From: DATAXV01 sp036272915
GTDB lineage: Bacteria > Chloroflexota > Dormibacteria > Dormibacterales > Dormibacteraceae
Assembly: GCA_036272915.1 (NCBI GenBank)
Contig: DATAXV010000165.1
Span: 1 to 10,199, forward strand
Reading direction: 5' to 3'
Length of the DNA stretch: 10,199 nucleotides
Within the stretch, counting starts at the first letter, position 1. Each line of letters opens with the position of its first letter. The translations under genes and the position numbers were made by a program. The notes under the pieces were generated by a model. The model saw only the letters and a list, made by a program, of their open reading frames with translations, was not told where the DNA came from and did not search any database. This document shows, one piece after another, positions 1 to 5,829 of this stretch.

Positions 1-431
1 ATCGTGCAATCGCCGCGACATCCGAGGAACGGCGCAACTACAGGAAACGGCAAGGAATTCCGCACGAGGAGATCTGGTGCGTCTTTGACGACGACGAGCG
101 GCCCGAGGCCCATGAAGCCGTTGAGCGCGCGGAACGTGAAGGCATTAAAGTGGCCTTCTCGAGTCCCTATGTAGAACTGTGGTTTGTCCTGCATTTCGAA
201 CAGCATGGTGGTTGGGTTTCAGGTGACCAGATACAGCGACGGTCGCTGGAGCTTCTCGGCTGCAAGAAGAATCTGACCGAGGCAGCATTGGACATGCTTT
301 GCGATCGGTATGGCGAAGCCCGCCACCGCGCTCAACAACTTACGGCTGCAAACGCTGAGGCTGGCCTGGGGCCCCACGGGAACCCAAGCAGCAGTCTGTG
401 GAAACTCATAGACTCCTTGCGCCGCGTCTAG
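1..431 (+). CDS. RloB-like protein, 3' part (5' end outside window)
   Basis: The gene is open from the left edge in the frame starting at base 3 and ends at TAG 429-431, leaving about 142 C-terminal residues. The visible part has an acidic stretch, WCVFDDDERP, about 25 residues in. It is followed by a helix rich in Ala and Glu, then SSPYVELWFVLHFE, then a C-terminal NPSSSLWKLIDSL. This order (VFD-D-E, S-N/S-P-x-x-E-L-W-x-x-x-H-F, NPS-x-x-x-x-L) is the hallmark I know from RloB proteins. RloB genes were named from restriction-linked loci and usually sit beside an AAA ATPase gene, RloA, in anti-phage islands. The fold is thought to be Toprim-like, so the conserved acidic residues may bind metal; that is inference. 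The partner would lie upstream, outside the window. The stretch has clearly lower G+C than the genes to its right, which suggests transfer. An internal ATG at 150 is not the start, because the conserved acidic block lies upstream of it. Confidence 0.8.
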   Translation, partial: RAIAATSEERRNYRKRQGIPHEEIWCVFDDDERPEAHEAVERAEREGIKVAFSSPYVELWFVLHFEQHGGWVSGDQIQRRSLELLGCKKNLTEAALDMLCDRYGEARHRAQQLTAANAEAGLGPHGNPSSSLWKLIDSLRRV

Positions 432-657
432 TAAGGCGGGAGGGCCGGACAGTGGGCGAAGGTACCTCACGAAAACGGGAAGTCGGGATGGAAGGGGCAC
501 CCGCACGGGGACTAGGCGGCTCGGGATCAGGTTGGGCCCAGTAATCGAGTGGCCGAGCGAAGGACCCGGGCGGGCAGGGCAGACGCTGGCGATCGTCACG
601 TCGCATCTTGACGGCGTGCCTTCTATGCGGCAGGTACTGTCGCTCGATAAGGGCGGC
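432..657. other. Gene-free spacer between the RloB end and the solute-binding protein promoter
   Basis: No convincing gene is seen on either strand. Short open frames here, for example complement 406-606, are Pro/Arg/Ser-rich and look like high-GC noise. No strong hairpin followed by a T-run is visible after the RloB stop. A weak inverted pair, CGTCA 594-598 and TGACG 609-613, and a TTGACG at 608-613 are present. Base composition changes here from the mixed composition of the RloB part to the high G+C of the rest of the window. Confidence 0.5.
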
Positions 658-688
658 TTGACATCCGGCGGGGGGGATTGACTACGAT
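658..688 (+). promoter_or_regulatory. Probable sigma-A type promoter for the solute-binding protein gene
   Basis: A perfect -35 hexamer, TTGACA, lies at 658-663 and a TACGAT -10 (TANNNT form) at 683-688. The spacer is 19 bases, slightly longer than ideal and G-rich. Transcription would start near 695, leaving a leader of about 40 bases that contains the AGGAGG at 722-727. It is the best consensus promoter by eye in the window and argues against the earlier in-frame TTG at 678 as the start codon. Confidence 0.5.
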
Positions 689-721
689 AGCTCCAGCGGG
701 AGTGGAGCGCGGGAACGGGAG

Positions 722-727
722 AGGAGG
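722..727 (+). promoter_or_regulatory. Shine-Dalgarno AGGAGG that fixes the start at GTG 735
   Basis: A full AGGAGG sits 7 bases before GTG 735. The residues that follow form a compact Tat-lipoprotein signal. The upstream in-frame TTG 678 would add 19 residues ahead of the signal and lies inside the promoter region. Confidence 0.75.
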
Positions 728-734
728 GACCGTA

Positions 735-2426
735 GTGAACGACGCGAGCTTGCATCTCTGGGGGCGCCGGGCGTTTCTTGGAGGCCTTGCGGGAGCGGCT
801 GGCGCGGGCCTATTGGCTTCGTGTGGCAATGCTCCTGTCGCACAGGCAATCCACTCGTGCGTCGACAGCTTGAAGCTGTCGTCCCTGCACACGCCAGCGG
901 CACGAGCCGGCGAGGTGGTCTCCAAGGTGCGCGGTGTCCCCGTCGCGTGGACAAAGTACCCAGCCCCGTACAGGTCGGTGCCCGACCCGCCCGGAAAGGG
1001 CGGCCCAGTCACGACGTTCCAGATCCTGTTCGGCGCGCCGCCGCCGCCGCTCGCGCAGAATCCCTGGCTGCAGGAGTTCAACAAACGGTTGAATGTGCAG
1101 TGGCAGGCGACGTTGGCGGACTCCCCGGACTACACGGACAAACTGAACACGCTGGCGTCGTCAGGGTCGTTCCCGGACATCACGTACATCAACTTCAACC
1201 CGGATGGCGTCTACGGTGGAGCCGCGTTCGAGAAGTTCGTGCAAGAGGGAGCGTTCCACGACCTGACCGACATGCTGACCGGTAGCAGCCTGAAGCAGTG
1301 GCCGAACCTGACGCTGCTGCCGGAGCAGACGTGGAAGGGGTCGTCGTTCGAAGGCCGCCTGTACGGCGTGCCCTACCCGATCCAGATCGTGAACGCGCAG
1401 CTGCAGCTGATCCGCCAGGACTGGGCGGAGAAGCTGGGCGTGGCCAACCCGAAGAACGCGAACGAAGTCATGAAGATGTTCGTCGCGTTCAGCAAGGGCC
1501 ATCCGAACGGCAGGTCCTCGACCAAGAAGACCTGGGGACTCTCCCTCCCCTACGCCAATGTCTGGCAGGCGATGTACCGAGTACCGAACAACTGGCGGCT
1601 GAACAGTGACGGGTCGCTCACGAAGGACCTGGAGACCGAGGAGTACAAGCAGGCGCTGGACTTCGCGGCGCAGCTGTGGAGGAAAGGCGCGTTCGAGCCG
1701 GAGGCGTTGACCAACACCAGCAACGATGAGACGTCGTTCTTCGAAGGAGGCCAGGTGGGCATCCTCGGCGGGGGTGGAACCGAACAGTTCGGAGATCAGC
1801 CGAACACCGAGACCACGGTGACCAAGGAGAACGACCCCTCGGCCAATCCCCAGCCGTGGTCGCCACCCGGAGCGGACGGAGGGAAGGCGCTGTTCCCGCA
1901 GACGAGCGGGAACTACGGGTTCGGCGCGATCCCAACCACGATCAAATCAGAGGCCCGGGTCATGGAACTGATCGGGCTGATGAACTGGTGCGCCGCTCCG
2001 TTCGGGTCGGAGGAGTTCATCTTCTACTACGACGGCATTCCGGGCCAGATGTACAACGAGGAGGGCGGGGAGCCGGTGGCGGTGAGCAACGGGAACCAGG
2101 ACTGGTCCTCCGGGCTCAACTATCTCTGCGGCACGACCGAGGTCAACTACTACTTCTCGCACCAGCCGAACGAAGCGACTCTGATCCAGAAGTTCCAGGA
2201 GCAGCAGCTCCAGCAGTCGGTGGCGGACCCGACCGTGAACCTGTACTCCCCGACGTGGGTGCAGCAGGCGGGGAACCTGATCCAGGTGCAGCAGAACGGC
2301 TACAACGACATCTTCGTGGGACGCAAGCCACTGTCCTCGCTGAATGACCTGATCTCGTCCTGGAAGAGCCAGGGTGGCGACCAGGTCCGCAAGGAGTTCG
2401 AACAGTCGCTGAAGAGGTGCGGCTGA
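735..2426 (+). CDS. Extracellular solute-binding lipoprotein (ABC importer type, orphan)
   Basis: The 563-residue protein is a periplasmic-type binding protein, probably anchored on the outer face of the membrane. It starts at GTG 735. The signal contains a twin arginine, R11-R12 in GRRAFLGG, then an Ala/Gly/Leu-rich core and the lipobox L27-A-S-C30, so Tat export and lipidation at C30 are likely. After a Pro-rich linker the fold shows FNKRLNVQWQ, then DYTDKLNTLASSGSFPDI, then FVQEGAFHDLTDML, the pattern of family 1 sugar and oligosaccharide binding proteins, especially the long forms of about 500-560 residues annotated as LipO-like or aldouronate-binding. The middle, with GRLYGVPYP, fits this. 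The ligand cannot be told from sequence. No permease or ATPase for import lies beside it, so it is an orphan here and must share a permease or act as a surface receptor. The next gene follows after 79 bases on the same strand and may be co-transcribed. Confidence 0.85.
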   Translation: MNDASLHLWGRRAFLGGLAGAAGAGLLASCGNAPVAQAIHSCVDSLKLSSLHTPAARAGEVVSKVRGVPVAWTKYPAPYRSVPDPPGKGGPVTTFQILFGAPPPPLAQNPWLQEFNKRLNVQWQATLADSPDYTDKLNTLASSGSFPDITYINFNPDGVYGGAAFEKFVQEGAFHDLTDMLTGSSLKQWPNLTLLPEQTWKGSSFEGRLYGVPYPIQIVNAQLQLIRQDWAEKLGVANPKNANEVMKMFVAFSKGHPNGRSSTKKTWGLSLPYANVWQAMYRVPNNWRLNSDGSLTKDLETEEYKQALDFAAQLWRKGAFEPEALTNTSNDETSFFEGGQVGILGGGGTEQFGDQPNTETTVTKENDPSANPQPWSPPGADGGKALFPQTSGNYGFGAIPTTIKSEARVMELIGLMNWCAAPFGSEEFIFYYDGIPGQMYNEEGGEPVAVSNGNQDWSSGLNYLCGTTEVNYYFSHQPNEATLIQKFQEQQLQQSVADPTVNLYSPTWVQQAGNLIQVQQNGYNDIFVGRKPLSSLNDLISSWKSQGGDQVRKEFEQSLKRCG

Positions 2427-2505
2427 TCGACTCGACGCTTCGTTCGGAGCGACGGACGACGTGGCGTTCGTCATGCTCATACCCCTCCGGGGGCGGTGAG
2501 GTAGC
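2427..2505 (+). other. Spacer between the solute-binding protein and the GGT-family gene, with weak hairpin
   Basis: A weak 6-bp stem, CGCTTC 2436-2441 with GGAGCG 2446-2451 and a GTTC loop, follows the stop codon. There is no T-run, so it is at best a poor terminator. Read-through from the upstream promoter into the next gene is plausible. The right end contains GGTGAGG (2495-2501), a weak ribosome binding site, and the start of a possible -10 box. Confidence 0.35.
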
Positions 2506-2507
2506 GT
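2500..2507 (+). promoter_or_regulatory. Possible extended -10 (GGTAGCGT) of a leaderless GGT-family transcript
   Basis: GGTAGCGT contains a TANNNT box at 2502-2507. Seven bases later comes an in-frame GTG at 2515, the same geometry as at the exporter ATPase gene (GGTAGCTT, 7 bases, GTG). If used, transcription would begin at GTG 2515, and GTG 2506, which overlaps the box, could not be the start. I see no good -35. Confidence 0.35.
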
Positions 2508-4113
2508 GAACGGCGTGGACTCCCATCTTCCCGGCAGGACCCGGTATGGCGCTCAGGGGATGATCGCCACCAGCTCGAGCGAGTCGGCCGCGGCCGGCGC
2601 CAAGGTTCTCCTGGAGGGTGGCAATGCCTTCGACGCCACCGTCGCCGCGGCACTGGTCGAGGGTCTGACACTGCCGTCCTCCTGCGGCCTGGGAGGCGAC
2701 GCCTTCGCCGTCGTCTACGACGCGAAGTCGAAGCGCGTGTACGGAATCGGAGGCAGCGGCGCGGCCCCGCTGGCGTCCACGCCGGAGCGGTATAGGGCCG
2801 AGGGGTACGCGACGGTCCCCGACACCGGGTGGCGTGCGGTCACCGTCCCCGGGGAAGCCGACGCGCTTTGGACACTCCACCAGCGGTTCGGCAGCAAGCC
2901 CTGGGACTCGCTCGTGGAGCCCGCGATCCGGTGCGCGGAAGAGGGCATCGCGATGTCCGACCGCAGATACGAGCAGGTGCGCGACGGGCGCGAGCGTTTC
3001 GGGGCCGCGAAGCCCGGCCGGGTGTTCATGCCTGACGCCCCCGGGCTGGGTCAGGTCTGGCGCCGGCCCGACTACGGCTGGACGCTCCGGCAGCTGGCCG
3101 AGGGCGGGGCGGACGCCTTCTACCGGGGGGACGTCGCCGCCGAGCTGGTGCGGTGCTCGGAGAAAGACGGCTGGATACTGACGCTCGAGGATCTCGCGGC
3201 GCAGCGGACCGACATCTACGAGCCTATCCATACCGACTACCGGGCCACCACGGTGTGGCAGACGCGCCCCCCCTCGCAGGGGTTCGTCCTGCTCGAGACG
3301 CTGAACCTGCTGGAGGGTTTCTCGGTGACGCGGCGGGATGCGGCCCGAGCCCACCTCATGGTCGAGGCGTTGAAGCTCGCCTACGCGGACCGTCTGCGCT
3401 ACTCGGGCGACCCGCGGGTGGTCGACTTCTCACTCGACGGCCTGATCTCGAAGGACTTCGCGACGCGTCGTCGAGAGGCGATCGACCCCAACCACGCCGC
3501 TGCCTCCGCCCCCGGCGGCGAACCGTCCCTACTGGGCCAAGACACCACCTCGTTCTGCGTCGCCGACCGTGAGGGCAACATGATGTCCTACATCCACAGC
3601 CTCTTCAACCTGTTTGGAAGTGGCGTCGAGGCAGGCAGGACGGGCCTGGTCCTGAACAACCGCGGCAAGGGCTTCTCGCTCGAGCCCGACAGCCCAAACC
3701 TGCTGGCGGGGGGCAAGCGCTCGATGCACACGCTGAACGCCTATCTGATCACCCGCGACGGCGAGCCATGGCTGGTCGGCAACACGCCCGGCGGCGACAT
3801 GCAGGTGCAATGGAACACGCAGGTGATCTCCGACCTCGTGGACCTGAGGATGGGGCTTCAAGAGGCGATCGAGGCCCCTCGTTGGCACGTGTCGCCGGGG
3901 ACGGACCCGGCCCTGGTCGGCACCCCCTTCCAGGTCACCGCCGGACCGCGCTTCGGTGCGGCCTTCGTCGACGAGTTGAGGGCGCGCGGCCATCAGGTTG
4001 TCGAGGGCGCGGCGTGGTCGGGAGGTGCGGTCCAGTTGGTCTCCCGGGAGCCGTCCGGCGTGCTGACCGGCGGCTCTGACCCTCGCCTCAGCGGCGTCGC
4101 CCTGGGAATCTGA
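2506..4113 (+). CDS. Gamma-glutamyltransferase-family Ntn-hydrolase (YwrD/HpxW-like clade)
   Basis: This 535-residue protein is a self-cleaving N-terminal-nucleophile hydrolase. Family features are GMIATSSSESAAAG and GGNAFDATVAAAL (18-50), GLGGDAF (61-67), the cleavage site before T347 in DTTSFCVADREGN, FGSGVEAGRTGLVLNNRGKGFS (370-391), GKRSMHT, and the oxyanion glycines in TPGGDMQ (G429-G430). Cleavage would give chains of about 346 and 189 residues, with T347 as nucleophile. True GGTs have a conserved R-E-x-A-P whose Arg holds the glutamyl carboxylate. Here the segment reads GGSGAAP with Ser at position 84. NRG-x-GFSL and GSG-x-AP are typical of the YwrD/HpxW-like clade (HpxW is called an oxamate amidohydrolase), so an amide other than glutathione is a likelier substrate. 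No signal peptide is seen, so it is probably cytoplasmic. GTG 2506 has a weak GGTGAGG; GTG 2515 is an equally plausible leaderless start. Confidence 0.88.
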   Translation: MNGVDSHLPGRTRYGAQGMIATSSSESAAAGAKVLLEGGNAFDATVAAALVEGLTLPSSCGLGGDAFAVVYDAKSKRVYGIGGSGAAPLASTPERYRAEGYATVPDTGWRAVTVPGEADALWTLHQRFGSKPWDSLVEPAIRCAEEGIAMSDRRYEQVRDGRERFGAAKPGRVFMPDAPGLGQVWRRPDYGWTLRQLAEGGADAFYRGDVAAELVRCSEKDGWILTLEDLAAQRTDIYEPIHTDYRATTVWQTRPPSQGFVLLETLNLLEGFSVTRRDAARAHLMVEALKLAYADRLRYSGDPRVVDFSLDGLISKDFATRRREAIDPNHAAASAPGGEPSLLGQDTTSFCVADREGNMMSYIHSLFNLFGSGVEAGRTGLVLNNRGKGFSLEPDSPNLLAGGKRSMHTLNAYLITRDGEPWLVGNTPGGDMQVQWNTQVISDLVDLRMGLQEAIEAPRWHVSPGTDPALVGTPFQVTAGPRFGAAFVDELRARGHQVVEGAAWSGGAVQLVSREPSGVLTGGSDPRLSGVALGI

Positions 4114-4155
4114 GCGAAGGTCCCGAATCGGATACCGCCCCTGGTTACGTGGAGA

Positions 4156-5106
4156 CTAGGGTTGCAGCCTGTAGCGCTCCACGAGCTCGGCGCCGATCCG
4201 CCCCAGATGGCGACGTACCTCCTCCGGCTCCAGCACGTCGACCGCACTCCCCAGGCCTGCCAGCTGCGACGCCAGGATCGAGTGTGAGGCGCCCCTGACC
4301 ACCACCTCGACCGGCCCATCACCGCCGGATTCGCCGGCGGTGATGGCGGAACCGAAGATCCAGCCCAGGACGTGGAGCAGGCCCGGCTCGACCCGGAGGC
4401 GCGCCGAGCAGGGCAGGCGGTGGCGGTCGAGCTCATCGATGACCGAGCGCCATGCCACATCGAGGTCGAAGTCCCCGGGTCGCGCCACCGGCTCGATGGT
4501 CGCCTCGACCGAGCCGACCCGGTCGACACGGAAGGTCCGCAGGCCGCGGTCGGTGCCGGCCAGGAGGTACCAGAGGTGGCCCTTGGCGACGAGGCCGAGA
4601 GGATCGACCGTGCGCTCGTCCTGGTTCCGGCCCCTGGCGGCGTAGCGGAGGCGAACCCGCACGCCCTCGATCACGGCGCGCTGAAGCGGCTCCAGATGGG
4701 GCGGCGGTGGTGGTGCCGGACCGCCTCCCCAGCTTGTGGGGTCGACCAGGATCGCCGCGGACGCCGCCTCGGCGTCGGCTCGGAAGGTATCCGGCAACGC
4801 GCGGACCAGCTTGCGCAGCGCGTTCCTGACGGAGGGCGCACCCGACGCCGGGCCGGCCACCAGGAACAGCGCGCGCGCCTCCTCGGCGGTCAGACCGGTG
4901 AGGTCGGTGCGGGCTCCGCCGATCAGCGACCAGCCGCCCCCGCGCCCCTGCTGCGAATAGACCGGCACGCCGGATGCGGACAGCGCCTCGAGGTCCCGGC
5001 GGGCGGTCCGCTCGGAGACCTCGAGCTCCGCCGCGACCTCGGCGGCCGTGACCCTGCCCCTGGCCTGGAGGACGAGCAGGGTCGCCACCAGACGGTCCGC
5101 GCGCAT
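4156..5106 (-). CDS. WYL-domain transcriptional regulator (YafY/DeoR-type HTH)
   Basis: The 316-residue protein has an N-terminal winged helix (about 1-60: VTAAEVAAELEVSERTARRDLEAL, then a GRGGGW wing). A proline-rich linker follows near 130-137. The WYL domain covers about 138-205, with the name-giving W179-Y180-L181 in HLWYLLAG and FRVDRV just after. A C-terminal WCX-like part ends at VERYRLQP. Length and order are those of the YafY-like family, whose WYL domain is thought to sense a ligand, possibly nucleic acid or nucleotide. ATG 5106 is preceded by GGAGG (complement of 5118-5122) with an 11-base spacer. The gene is divergent from the DinB gene and convergent with the GGT-family gene, 42 bases away. 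The obvious target is the shared gap, which holds a perfect inverted repeat at 5125-5149. Whether it represses or activates cannot be told. Confidence 0.9.
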   Translation of the reverse strand: MRADRLVATLLVLQARGRVTAAEVAAELEVSERTARRDLEALSASGVPVYSQQGRGGGWSLIGGARTDLTGLTAEEARALFLVAGPASGAPSVRNALRKLVRALPDTFRADAEAASAAILVDPTSWGGGPAPPPPPHLEPLQRAVIEGVRVRLRYAARGRNQDERTVDPLGLVAKGHLWYLLAGTDRGLRTFRVDRVGSVEATIEPVARPGDFDLDVAWRSVIDELDRHRLPCSARLRVEPGLLHVLGWIFGSAITAGESGGDGPVEVVVRGASHSILASQLAGLGSAVDVLEPEEVRRHLGRIGAELVERYRLQP

Positions 5107-5124
5107 GGCTAAAGGATCCTCCGA

Positions 5125-5149
5125 AAACCGGCCAGGAGATGGCCGGTTT
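5125..5149. promoter_or_regulatory. Perfect 10-bp inverted repeat between WYL regulator and dinB-like gene, candidate operator
   Basis: The left arm AAACCGGCCA (5125-5134) and right arm TGGCCGGTTT (5140-5149) are exact reverse complements separated by GGAGA. The site lies 19-43 bases upstream of the regulator start and 53-77 upstream of the DinB start, a natural place for an autoregulatory operator of the WYL protein. It could also act as an RNA hairpin in either leader. It lacks a T-run and sits between diverging genes, so it is unlikely to be a terminator. Confidence 0.5.
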
Positions 5150-5186
5150 GAGGCTGCATCATGGCCTCACCAGTCGGGAACAGCGA

Positions 5187-5192
5187 AGGAGG
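5187..5192 (+). promoter_or_regulatory. Shine-Dalgarno AGGAGG that fixes the dinB-like start at ATG 5202
   Basis: AAGGAGGT (5186-5193) stands 9 bases before ATG 5202. This favours 5202 over the in-frame ATG at 5139, which lies across the loop of the inverted repeat. The last two bases of the site are shared with a perfect 10-bp palindrome, GGTTCGAACC (5191-5200). Confidence 0.7.
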
Positions 5193-5201
5193 TTCGAACC
5201 G

Positions 5202-5777
5202 ATGCCCGGAAATGTGGTGATGATCCAGGACGAGCGGGAGGGCCTTCTCGGCTTCCTCGAGCAGCAGCGGCAGGCGATCCGGTACTCGTCCTACGGCCTC
5301 ACCGACGATCTGGCGCGGGCCACGCCCGCCGCCAGCAGCCTCAGCATCGGCGGCTTGATCAAGCACGTCGCCACCACCGAGCGGGGCTGGATCGATCGGG
5401 TCCTGCAGCGACAGCGGCCCGAGGAATCGGACGCCGACGCCTACCTCCGCAATTTCCGGCTCGGACCCGACGAGACCCTGGCCGGCGTCCTCGCCCTCTA
5501 CCAGGAGGTCGCCGCGGAGACGGCGGCGGCGGTCGCCGGGATCGACGATCTGAGCCGGCCGGTGCCGGTCCCCAAGGGCGTGCCCTGGTTCCCGCAGGAT
5601 CTGGAGGCCTGGTCGGTGCGCTGGGTGCTCTTCCACCTGATCGAGGAGGCCGCCCGGCACGCCGGCCACGCCGACATCGTCCGGGAGTCGATCGACGGGG
5701 CGGCGGCGATGCCCCTGATGGCGGCGGCCGAGGGCTGGCCCGCCACCGGCTGGCTCAAGCCCTGGGAGCCGGCCTGA
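5202..5777 (+). CDS. DinB-superfamily protein, DUF664 type
   Basis: This 191-residue soluble protein is a predicted four-helix-bundle, metal-binding DinB fold. It matches the DUF664 branch: GLTDDLARATPAASSLSIGGLIKHVATTERGW in the N-terminal half and WSVRWVLFHLIEEAARHAGHADIVRESIDG near the end. Candidate metal ligands are H55 (LIKH) and H153 and H156 (RHAGH); H145 is a further conserved histidine. Many actinobacterial members are thought to be thiol (mycothiol or bacillithiol) S-transferases, so detoxification of an electrophile is a reasonable guess but is not shown by the sequence. The gene stands alone, divergent from the WYL regulator, which probably controls it. The end is followed after 12 bases by a strong hairpin shared with the convergent exporter operon. 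Confidence 0.85.
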   Translation: MPGNVVMIQDEREGLLGFLEQQRQAIRYSSYGLTDDLARATPAASSLSIGGLIKHVATTERGWIDRVLQRQRPEESDADAYLRNFRLGPDETLAGVLALYQEVAAETAAAVAGIDDLSRPVPVPKGVPWFPQDLEAWSVRWVLFHLIEEAARHAGHADIVRESIDGAAAMPLMAAAEGWPATGWLKPWEPA

Positions 5778-5781
5778 GAGA

Positions 5782-5813
5782 AAAGGTGGGCGCCCGGCTC
5801 GAGCCGGGCGCCA
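5782..5813 (-). terminator. Perfect 24-bp palindrome, intrinsic terminator of the ABC exporter operon
   Basis: Bases 5790-5813 form a perfect 24-bp palindrome: 12-bp arms, almost all G/C, centred on CTCGAG. Read on the minus strand, the hairpin starts 16 bases after the permease stop and is followed by CACC and then TTTTCTCTC (complement of 5785-5777), a fair U-tract. On the plus strand it follows the DinB stop by 12 bases but leads into ACGGGGGG. It is therefore a better terminator for the exporter operon than for the DinB gene, though it may block both. Confidence 0.65.
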
Positions 5814-5829
5814 CGGGGGGAGGAGGGAA

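Noticed and set aside
678..734. TTG 678 as the start of the solute-binding protein
   Set aside because: It lies in the promoter, has no ribosome binding site and would place 19 unrelated residues before the Tat signal. GTG 735 has AGGAGG 7 bases upstream.
219..755. Minus-strand open frames across the RloB end and the following spacer
   Set aside because: The composition is Pro/Ser/Arg-rich, they overlap the RloB reading frame, and no start signals or family motifs are visible.
2143..3354. A 403-residue open frame on the minus strand across the solute-binding protein and GGT-family genes
   Set aside because: It is antisense to two clear genes, low in complexity (Arg/Pro/Gly-rich) and has no recognisable motif or ribosome binding site.
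5191..5200. GGTTCGAACC resembles a tRNA T-arm and hence an integrase attachment core
   Set aside because: There is no acceptor stem, anticodon arm or CCA nearby, and it sits between a ribosome binding site and a start codon. The resemblance is due to the palindrome.
5139..5201. ATG 5139 as the start of the DinB-like protein
   Set aside because: It begins in the loop of the inverted repeat and adds residues not seen in DUF664 proteins. ATG 5202 has a strong AGGAGG.
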